Positions 9,049-15,890 of a DNA stretch of 32,983 nucleotides are shown piece by piece. Made by a program: the position numbers and the translations under genes. The notes below the pieces were generated by a model. The model worked only from the letters and a program-made list of their open reading frames with translations. It did not search any database and was not told where the DNA came from. Position 1 is the first letter of the stretch. Each line of letters begins with the position of its first letter. The stretch covers positions 7,009 through 39,991 of the forward strand of contig JASGCU010000007.1 of the NCBI GenBank assembly GCA_030053935.1. The letters run 5' to 3'. The stretch comes from Chitinophagaceae bacterium (GTDB lineage: Bacteria; Bacteroidota; Bacteroidia; Cytophagales; JASGCU01).

Positions 9049-9231
9049 GTTTTTTTCTGTTCCCAATATAGAAAATTATAGGACATTCTCAAAACAATGA
9101 ATATCAAAGGATTTTGCACTGATTATTAGAAAAATTATTCTAAATTAATTCCAAAAGAAAAACATAAGGGATCAAAAGTAGAAACTTTTACAGTAGAGAA
9201 GTATGGTAATAAACTTTCTATATTTGCTTAA
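9049..9231 (+). pseudogene. IS1-family transposase fragment with in-frame stops
   Basis: The + frame from 9049 reads through TAG codons at 9079 and 9127 to a TAA at 9229. It gives segments such as DILKTMNIKGFCTDY, (stop), KNYSKLIPKEKH and KVETFTVEKYGNKLS. These resemble the C-terminal catalytic part of IS1-type transposases: Thr-Asp-x-Trp-x-x-Tyr-x-x-x-Leu-Pro, then Lys-His, then the TxxIExxN motif. The second stop sits where the family has Trp. No start, N-terminal half or terminal inverted repeats are visible, so this is a relic. Recognition is from memory of the family, without a search. Confidence 0.6.
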
Positions 9232-9247
9232 CAATACAAAATAAATT

Positions 9248-10996
9248 TTAATTCATAAGAGGCAACATTTCATCTGCCAATTTTTCAATAGTATCCATAT
9301 TTTCTATTATTTGTTTTATTTCGGGAGAAAAAAATCTATCTGTTTTCCAAAAAGATGGTTCTTGAAAAGGAGGATTTATGGTTTTGAGAAGATCATAGAG
9401 TTTATTAGTAGCGATAGCATTGTTTCTTTGAAGTTTTACCTCCGCAAATTGCTCTCTTCTAATGGTAAGAGCATAAAAACCGACGATAAAATTGATAGCA
9501 ATTATTTTTTCTATATTGTGTGCTATTTCTAATGCCTGTCTAGCGGCAATAGTTCCCATACTTACGTGGTCTTCTGTATTTTCACAAGTAGGTATAGAGT
9601 CCGCAGAAGCAGGATGCACCAAAACTTTATTTTCTGACACTAAAGAAGCGGCTACATATTGCAGAATCATCACTCCATTATTTACTCCCGTAGCAGAAGT
9701 AAGGAATCGGGGCAGAAAATCATTGGTATGGGAGTCCACCATTTTGTTTATTTGTCTTTCCATAATATTTCCTATTTCTGCAAGAGCAAGTTTTACATAA
9801 TCCATTACCAATGCAATGGGTTGCCCGTGAAAATTACCGCCTGAAATAACTCTATTGTCTTCTGCAAAAATAAGAGGATTATCTACCGCTGCATTTAATT
9901 CGTTTTCTAATAGAAAAAGTGCGTGGTCTATGGCTGTTTTACTCGCACCTAAAACTTGAGGGATGCATCTGATAGAATAGGCATCTTGTGGTTTCCATTT
10001 TCTTTTTGCAAAATGTAAGAGAATAGATACTTCATTACTTCCATATACTTTTATAGCATCTAAAATATGCTGGGGAATTTGTTCTTGAGTATCTTTTTCT
10101 TTTCTACTAATCTCTGATAGTTCTTTTAGTAAAGGACTTGGGATTTTTTCATTATCTACGAGGTGCTGCAGAATTTCTTTTTGGGAGATATTTATGTATT
10201 CAGATTCTTTTAAAAGATGAGTAAGCCAACGAGCAATTTCGGTTTGTCCTTTATGATTTCTTATTTCATGGATTTTTGCATAAGCAAATGCGTCTTTTCT
10301 TGCACATAACCCTTCAAATACAAACGCTGAAGAAAAAGTAGCATTTTTGAGTATTCTTAATGCTTTATACAATGCAATAACACCTACAGCTGCTATTACC
10401 GTAGTTCCATTATTTAATGCTAATGCTTCTTTATATCCTAAAACAATGGGAACAAATCGTGGAATTGTATTTGCGTTGATGAGGTCTTGGGTTTTATAGG
10501 GAGTTCCTTTATATTCTACTTCTCCTTCTCCAATAAGGGCTAGCCCCATGTGAGAAAGTGGACAAAGATCCCCACTTGCACCTACGGATCCTTGTTCAGG
10601 TATGAGAGGATGTATTTTTTCGTTTAAAAAAAATTCTAATTGTCTCACCGTAGATTCTTGCACTCCCGAGTATCCTTTAAGTAAAGTATTGAGGCGGATT
10701 ACCATTATTGCTCGAACTATTTCTGTAGAAAAGTTTTTTCCAACCCCACATGCGTGAGAACGAAGGAGTGGTATCTGTAATAATTGTGATTCTTCTATGC
10801 TTATTGATTTATCTACGTTAGAACCAAAACCTGTAGTAATACCATATATAATTTTTTTCTCTTTTACTTTCTGATATATATAATCTTTGCTTTTTTGTAA
10901 TCTACTAGTGTCTATAGATACCCGTTCTTCTGCAATAGCAATTTTTATAACTTTTTCTAAAGAAAGATTCTCTCCATTTAATACTATATTATTCAT
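9248..10996 (-). CDS. hutH: Histidine ammonia-lyase with an internal insertion
   Basis: Deaminates L-histidine to trans-urocanate using an MIO cofactor formed from Ala140-Ser141-Gly142 (GSVGASGDLCPLSHM). Other active-site signatures: Tyr51 in YGITTGFG; Ser80-His81, the His-selective pair (tyrosine lyases differ here); Asn196 in NNGT; and Tyr340/Arg343 in QDAYSIRCIPQV. The protein is 582 aa against about 510 for typical HutH. The spacing shows that the extra residues, about 60, lie at roughly 271-332. They form a charged helical insert between the core and the QDAYS motif. No hutU, hutI or hutG gene is in the window. The start overlaps the stop of a small upstream ORF (ATGA), which suggests translational coupling. 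Confidence 0.9.
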   Translation of the reverse strand: MNNIVLNGENLSLEKVIKIAIAEERVSIDTSRLQKSKDYIYQKVKEKKIIYGITTGFGSNVDKSISIEESQLLQIPLLRSHACGVGKNFSTEIVRAIMVIRLNTLLKGYSGVQESTVRQLEFFLNEKIHPLIPEQGSVGASGDLCPLSHMGLALIGEGEVEYKGTPYKTQDLINANTIPRFVPIVLGYKEALALNNGTTVIAAVGVIALYKALRILKNATFSSAFVFEGLCARKDAFAYAKIHEIRNHKGQTEIARWLTHLLKESEYINISQKEILQHLVDNEKIPSPLLKELSEISRKEKDTQEQIPQHILDAIKVYGSNEVSILLHFAKRKWKPQDAYSIRCIPQVLGASKTAIDHALFLLENELNAAVDNPLIFAEDNRVISGGNFHGQPIALVMDYVKLALAEIGNIMERQINKMVDSHTNDFLPRFLTSATGVNNGVMILQYVAASLVSENKVLVHPASADSIPTCENTEDHVSMGTIAARQALEIAHNIEKIIAINFIVGFYALTIRREQFAEVKLQRNNAIATNKLYDLLKTINPPFQEPSFWKTDRFFSPEIKQIIENMDTIEKLADEMLPLMN

Positions 10997-11112
10997 TTTT
11001 TTATATGTTTATGTGTTTGTTGGTAACTATTTAGCTCGGTACTGAGTTGTGGTTGTTCGTATTGTTTTTTATAATAATTCCATCTCTTCGGGATTGTATT
11101 CATAAAATTCAT
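10993..11112 (-). CDS. Small ORF (39 aa) translationally coupled to hutH
   Basis: ATG at 11110-11112, TGA at 10993-10995. The stop overlaps the hutH ATG as ATGA, and the start is 23 bp after the stop of the preceding gene. That is the compact spacing of an operon member. The peptide starts MNFMNTIPKRWNYYKKQYEQ and is basic and Gln-rich, with no signal peptide, membrane helix or recognised domain. An alternative ATG lies at 11101-11103. An ORF of this length could arise by chance in AT-rich DNA; the positional fit is the main support. It could be a leader peptide controlling hutH translation or a genuine small protein. Confidence 0.5.
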   Translation of the reverse strand: MNFMNTIPKRWNYYKKQYEQPQLSTELNSYQQTHKHIKK

Positions 11113-11135
11113 ACCTTATAATGTAATAGTTACCT

Positions 11136-11861
11136 TTATTTTATATAATTATAGAGTTTTGAAAATGCTTCGCCGTCTATTCCTATGGAGAAAAAAAATC
11201 CAAATTTAAAAACATCCTCCGTAGGAATATTAAGACCTTGTTGCACTACATCTCCTTCTTTTAAATTATGTCTCAAAGTAGGTACCTGCTTTATATTAAG
11301 TCCGAATCCTATCTGTACCACATCTAATTTTTGCGTTACCCCCAGAAAAAAATCTTTTAGAAAACTGGTAGTCCCTGTTCCTATTAATAATCCTGAGCTG
11401 AAAGTTTGTTTTAGGTCTTGTTTTTTCCAATCAAAAACCATTATTCCCACTGCTATAGGAAATGCTACTTCTATATTTGTTTTATTTTTATTTGTTATAA
11501 TATACTCATATTGCTTATTACCGTTGTTATCAAGTTCGTTTTTTTCTCTCACTTGTAATGTATAATCATTTGTAATGATAGTAGATCCACTAAAACCTTG
11601 TATAATTCTAAATTTAGTGCGTTTATCCTTTAAAGTGATGACTTCTTTTTTGAGAATATCTATCTCTTTGTTTTGTTTTTTAAGAGAATCATTTTCTTGG
11701 TATAGTTTTTGGTTTTCTATTTGCATTTTTTGTACCATAATAGACATTGCAAGAGAATCCTGATTTTTGTTTGCAAGAGAATCCGTTTCTGCTTGCGCAT
11801 AATACTTAATGAATATTAATACAAGAAGTGAGATTGGAAAAAAGTATGTTCGTTTGTGCAT
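11136..11861 (-). CDS. Secreted or outer-membrane protein of unknown function
   Basis: Not recognised. Residues 1-24 form a signal peptide (basic start, hydrophobic core, cleavage probably after Ala-Gln-Ala). A coiled coil follows at about 42-85, rich in Lys/Glu/Gln/Leu heptads. The rest, about 88-241, is beta-rich with alternating hydrophobic residues and many Gly and aromatic residues (VGIMVFDW, SSGLLIGTGTTSF, QIGFGLNIKQ, FKFGFFFSIGIDG), as in small outer-membrane barrels. The likely location is the outer membrane, with the coiled coil in the periplasm. It starts 7 bp after the stop of the upstream gene, so they form one unit. Confidence 0.75.
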   Translation of the reverse strand: MHKRTYFFPISLLVLIFIKYYAQAETDSLANKNQDSLAMSIMVQKMQIENQKLYQENDSLKKQNKEIDILKKEVITLKDKRTKFRIIQGFSGSTIITNDYTLQVREKNELDNNGNKQYEYIITNKNKTNIEVAFPIAVGIMVFDWKKQDLKQTFSSGLLIGTGTTSFLKDFFLGVTQKLDVVQIGFGLNIKQVPTLRHNLKEGDVVQQGLNIPTEDVFKFGFFFSIGIDGEAFSKLYNYIK

Positions 11862-11868
11862 GAATAAT

Positions 11869-12480
11869 TTAATATGTTGGATATTCTAATACTATTTTAT
11901 CTGGATAGTATTTTTTTATAGAAATATCACGGTATATATTTCCTTGTTCTTTCATTTTTTCTATAATACTCCGTTTGATTTCTTCTTCAGGTATTTCCTT
12001 CTCTTCTATTGTATTGTGAATACTAACCCGAAAAAAACTTTCTGATTGTATATAAAATGAGTTATAATTAACTCTATTTTTTTCTTTTGCTCCATACTCT
12101 AAAAGAATCCCATAAAATTTACAAAAATCATCAGCTCCCATTTCAGAACCTTTTATTTCTACCACATTCCCTCTCATTTGTTTTGTTTCTGCTATATCTA
12201 TATAGTGAAAAATTAATTTTTGAATAGAATCCTCATCGTATCCATCGTAGAAATTTCCTAATACTAAGTAATTTATAGGTTTTTCATAAAAGGTAATTTC
12301 ATATTTTTTAGAAAAATTATGCCATAGATAGACAATACAAATAGCAATAATGATGAGAGAACCAATAGAAATAAAGTAATAGACCTGTAAAAGATCTCTT
12401 TCTTCTTTTGAACGTGTTTTTACTGAAAAAAAAATAAGTGCTTGGATTTTTTTATGTATAAAAGAAAATATGTGACTCAT
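11869..12480 (-). CDS. Single-pass membrane protein of unknown function
   Basis: Not recognised. A basic cytoplasmic N-terminus of about 32 residues precedes one transmembrane helix at about 33-53 (YYFISIGSLIIIAICIVYLW). A soluble domain of about 145 residues then lies outside the membrane. It is rich in Tyr, Glu and Ile, with a mixed alpha/beta pattern and no obvious catalytic motif. It is the first gene of the - strand run that continues through the barrel-like protein and the small ORF to hutH, so the likely promoter lies upstream of 12480. The TATTTTG at about 12548-12554 on the - strand is one base short of a TAnnTTTG box. Confidence 0.7.
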   Translation of the reverse strand: MSHIFSFIHKKIQALIFFSVKTRSKEERDLLQVYYFISIGSLIIIAICIVYLWHNFSKKYEITFYEKPINYLVLGNFYDGYDEDSIQKLIFHYIDIAETKQMRGNVVEIKGSEMGADDFCKFYGILLEYGAKEKNRVNYNSFYIQSESFFRVSIHNTIEEKEIPEEEIKRSIIEKMKEQGNIYRDISIKKYYPDKIVLEYPTY

Positions 12481-12847
12481 ATAACTTGTGGGTTCTGGTA
12501 GTGTTTTTTATTTTGAAATGTATATGGAATAATAATTTCGTCAAAATAGGATATTTTAATTATAAAAAATGTAATATACAGAAATATATATTTTTATATG
12601 TAATTTTTTACAATAATTTTTCAGGTAGTAAGTTTTAAAACATTACAAGATTATATATCTCAATAATTACATTTTTTAATTGAATTATATACTTTTTAAT
12701 ACTCATTTTTTAATGATAAAATAGTTTTTTCTAAAAAAAAGTATTTTTGCTAAAAGAAAATAAAAATTATTGTAATTATAACATTATTGTAATTATAATT
12801 ACATAGTTTAAAAATAATACATACAAATAAAAAATTAAATAATAGAT
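12481..12847. promoter_or_regulatory. Divergent regulatory region before cox1 with TGTAA palindromes
   Basis: This 367-bp region separates the hutH operon from cox1. A TAnnTTTG-type -7 box, TATTTTTG, lies at 12742-12749 on the + strand, but no clear -33 TTTG precedes it. A 17-bp direct repeat (ATTATTGTAATTATAA at 12766-12781 and 12783-12798) overlaps a perfect 16-bp palindrome, TGTAATTATAATTACA (12788-12803), 44 bp before the cox1 start. Two related shorter palindromes lie upstream: TGTAATTTTTTACA (12599-12612) and TGTAATATACA (12570-12580). They could be operator sites, or leader hairpins if the -7 box is right. The region is about 85 percent AT, so chance palindromes are possible. Confidence 0.4.
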
Positions 12848-14698
12848 ATGAGTTCTACAAACATAAATATGGATCATAAAATACAACACAGCGATGAGCA
12901 TCATGGGGATGGGGAACACCATGAACAAAGTTTTATATTTAAGTATATTTTTTCTACAGACCATAAAGTTATAGCAAAACAGTTTTTAATATCGGGGATT
13001 TTTTGGGCAATAATTGGTGGGATGTTTTCTGTTATTTTTAGGTTACAGTTAGGATTTCCTGATGCTGATTTAGGATGGCTCAGACCTCTTCTGGGAAAAT
13101 GGATAACAGAAAATGGAAAATTAGATTCAGAGTTTTACTTAGCATTGGTAACAATGCATGGGACTATAATGGTATTTTTTGTATTAACTGCAGGATTGAG
13201 TGGTACTTTTAGTAATTTTTTAATACCTCTTCAGATAGGAGCGAGAGATATGGCATCTGGATTTTTAAATATGCTTTCTTATTGGTTTTTCTTTCTTTCC
13301 AGTGTTGTTATGTTTATTTCCTTATTCATTGAAACAGGACCAGCTTCTGCTGGATGGACAGTATACCCACCACTCAGTGCTTTAGAAACCGCTATATCTG
13401 GTTCCGGATTAGGTATGACGCTTTGGTTAGTTTCTATGGTATTTTTCATTGTATCATCTTTATTAGGAGGTATAAATTATATAACTACTGTAATAAATTT
13501 GAGAACTGAAGGGATGTACTTTACCCGTATGCCGCTTACTATTTGGGCTTTTTTCTTCACTGCCATTATAGGAGTACTCTCATTTCCTGTGCTTTTTTCA
13601 GCTGCATTATTATTAGTTTTTGACAGGTCTTTCGGTACCAGTTTTTATCTTTCAGATATTTATATAGGAGGAGAAGCATTATCACACGTCGGAGGAAGCC
13701 CTATTTTATACCAACATTTATTTTGGTTTTTAGGACACCCCGAAGTGTATATAGTTTTGTTACCCGCATTAGGTATAACTTCTGAAATTATTTCCACTAA
13801 TTCTCGTAAACCTATTTTTGGATACAAAGCAATGATATTCTCTATGCTCGCAATAACTGTACTTTCTTTTATTGTTTGGGCACATCACATGTTTGTTTCT
13901 GGGCTAAGTCCATTTTTAGGTACCGTATTTACCATACTCACCCTCATAATTGCTGTTCCCAGCGCCGTAAAAGCATTTAACTATATCACCACCCTCTGGA
14001 AAGGAAATATAATATTTACTCCCGCAATGCTTTTTTCTATTGGATTAGTATCATTCTTTATATCAGGCGGATTAACAGGACTTATTTTAGGAAATTCCGC
14101 AATAGATATTAATTTGCACGACACTTATTTTGTAGTCGCACACTTTCACTTAGTTATGGGAAGTGCCTCTTTTTTTGGAATGGTAGCAGGAGTGTATCAT
14201 TGGTTCCCTAAAATGTTTGGAAGAACAATGAATGAAACATTAGGATATATTCATTTTTGGATTACTTTTATAGGTATATACCTTGTATTTTTTCCTCTTC
14301 ATTATATAGGAATAGCTGGATTTCCTCGAAGGTACTATTCTTTTACAAATTTTGATGCTTTCCAAGGATTTACTGATCTCAATACTTTTGTAAGCACCGC
14401 AGCTATTATTACATTTGCAGCACAGTTTATTTTTGTATTCAACTTCTTTTATAGTATCTTTAATGGAAAAAAAGCATCCCTTAACCCTTGGAAAAGTAAT
14501 ACATTAGAGTGGACAACTCCACGTATTTTAGGTCACGGGAATTGGATAGGAAATATTCCCAAAGTATATAGATGGGCTTATGACTACAGTAAACCCGGTG
14601 CAAAAGAAGACTTTATACCACAAACAGTATCTCTGAAAGATACACCCGAATCCAATCTCCCACATGAAGCAGAAAGCATCAAAAATAAACACGAATAA
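12848..14698 (+). CDS. ctaD: Cytochrome c oxidase subunit I
   Basis: Catalytic subunit of a heme-copper oxidase; reduces O2 and pumps protons at the inner membrane. All metal ligands are present: His104 (low-spin heme, MHGTIM); His297 with Tyr301 in GHPEVY, the CuB ligand and the cross-linked tyrosine; His346-His347 (CuB); His432 (heme a3) and His434 (heme a) in AHFHLVMG. Glu299 marks the D-pathway end of an A1-type oxidase. The 616 aa give 12 or more membrane helices. The N-terminus is a His-rich cytoplasmic tail at about 9-26. No subunit II or III gene is adjacent; pdxA follows after 60 bp. Confidence 0.96.
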   Translation: MSSTNINMDHKIQHSDEHHGDGEHHEQSFIFKYIFSTDHKVIAKQFLISGIFWAIIGGMFSVIFRLQLGFPDADLGWLRPLLGKWITENGKLDSEFYLALVTMHGTIMVFFVLTAGLSGTFSNFLIPLQIGARDMASGFLNMLSYWFFFLSSVVMFISLFIETGPASAGWTVYPPLSALETAISGSGLGMTLWLVSMVFFIVSSLLGGINYITTVINLRTEGMYFTRMPLTIWAFFFTAIIGVLSFPVLFSAALLLVFDRSFGTSFYLSDIYIGGEALSHVGGSPILYQHLFWFLGHPEVYIVLLPALGITSEIISTNSRKPIFGYKAMIFSMLAITVLSFIVWAHHMFVSGLSPFLGTVFTILTLIIAVPSAVKAFNYITTLWKGNIIFTPAMLFSIGLVSFFISGGLTGLILGNSAIDINLHDTYFVVAHFHLVMGSASFFGMVAGVYHWFPKMFGRTMNETLGYIHFWITFIGIYLVFFPLHYIGIAGFPRRYYSFTNFDAFQGFTDLNTFVSTAAIITFAAQFIFVFNFFYSIFNGKKASLNPWKSNTLEWTTPRILGHGNWIGNIPKVYRWAYDYSKPGAKEDFIPQTVSLKDTPESNLPHEAESIKNKHE

Positions 14699-14758
14699 AA
14701 TATCTACCATCTTTCTCGAACGACAGAACAGAATACATACAATGATCAAAATAAAAAA

Positions 14759-15805
14759 ATGACAACCGAAAAAAAAATACCTATTGTAGGTATTACCATA
14801 GGAGATATAAATGGAATAGGACCAGAAATCATAATAAAATCTCTCTTAGACGAACGTATATTAGATTTTTTTACACCCGTTATCTATGGGTCTGAAGAAA
14901 TATTTGATCATTACATGAAAATATTAAATATCTCGCACTTCCGTTTACATAACATAGAAACCATAACAAATATATCTCCTGGTAAAATATATATTATAAA
15001 CACTCAAAACAGAAAAATACATATTCAAACAGGAAAAGAATCCCAAGAAGCAGGAAAGTACGCCCTTAGTTCTCTCCAAAAAGCTGTCCATGACCTGAAA
15101 AATAAATATATAGATGCAATCGTAACAGCACCTATATCAAAACAAAGCATGCAATCTGATGAATTTTCTTTTCCTGGCCATACAGAATACTTAGCAGAAG
15201 CATTTCAATGTAATAATTATATAATGATGATGGTAAGCGCATTTATGAAAATAGGATTAGTAACAGGGCACATCCCTATCCAACAAGTTTCTCAAAAACT
15301 TACCAAAGAATTAGTGAAACATAAAATAAAAATTATGTATAACACACTCCAAGAGGACTTTCTTATAGCAAGACCTACTATATCTGTTTTAGGACTCAAC
15401 CCTCACTGCGGCGAAAAAGGACTACTCGGTAACGAAGAAAAAAATATTATAGAACCGGCTATTTTAGAACTCAAAGAAGAAAATTATACAGTGTTTGGAC
15501 CATTCCCCTCCGACGGATTTTTTGGAAATCTTTTATACAAAAAATACGATGGTATTGTAGCAATGTATCACGACCAAGCACTTATTCCTTTTAAAATGCT
15601 TTCCTTTGAAACAGGCGTTAACTATACAGCAGGAATGCCTTATATAAGAACTTCTCCTGACCATGGAACTGCTTTTTCTATCGCCGGAAAAAATATTGCA
15701 TCCGAACTATCTTTTAGAGAAGCAATGTTTCTTGCCACCAAACTATCAACAAACAGAAAAGAAATAAAATCTGAAAAAAAAAGAACAACACCACTCTCTC
15801 TCTAA
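14759..15805 (+). CDS. pdxA: 4-hydroxythreonine-4-phosphate dehydrogenase
   Basis: Oxidises 4-phosphohydroxy-L-threonine in the DXP-dependent pyridoxal phosphate pathway. The N-terminal GITIGDINGIGPE (11-23) differs slightly from the usual GDPAGIGPE. Metal-binding His171 (GHIPI), His216 (NPHCGE) and His271 (MYHDQALIP) match the three E. coli ligands with a constant shift of five. APISK at 124-128 and the GHTE segment at 140-143 form the substrate site. The length of 348 aa is normal. pdxJ is not adjacent. It may share a transcript with cox1, because no promoter box is seen in the 60-bp gap. Confidence 0.95.
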   Translation: MTTEKKIPIVGITIGDINGIGPEIIIKSLLDERILDFFTPVIYGSEEIFDHYMKILNISHFRLHNIETITNISPGKIYIINTQNRKIHIQTGKESQEAGKYALSSLQKAVHDLKNKYIDAIVTAPISKQSMQSDEFSFPGHTEYLAEAFQCNNYIMMMVSAFMKIGLVTGHIPIQQVSQKLTKELVKHKIKIMYNTLQEDFLIARPTISVLGLNPHCGEKGLLGNEEKNIIEPAILELKEENYTVFGPFPSDGFFGNLLYKKYDGIVAMYHDQALIPFKMLSFETGVNYTAGMPYIRTSPDHGTAFSIAGKNIASELSFREAMFLATKLSTNRKEIKSEKKRTTPLSL

Positions 15806-15828
15806 AAAAACAGAATGATTCTTTTTTT
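15806..15828 (+). terminator. Candidate intrinsic terminator after pdxA
   Basis: Directly after the pdxA stop, A5-C-AGAA, a TGA loop and TTCT-T7 form a short, mostly A-T hairpin (15806-15815 with 15819-15828, one mismatch). Its descending arm is a T-run. It is weak but correctly placed. Confidence 0.35.
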
Positions 15829-15890
15829 ATAATACCTATTTCTTTTAAAATATACCATGATCACCTAAAAAAACAATTGTTCTAACGTCC

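Noticed and set aside
9037-9056. Possible terminator AACTTT-GGA-AAAGTT plus T-run after alaS
   Set aside because: All A-T stem of six pairs with a three-base loop; it overlaps the edge of the transposase relic and is better explained as chance.
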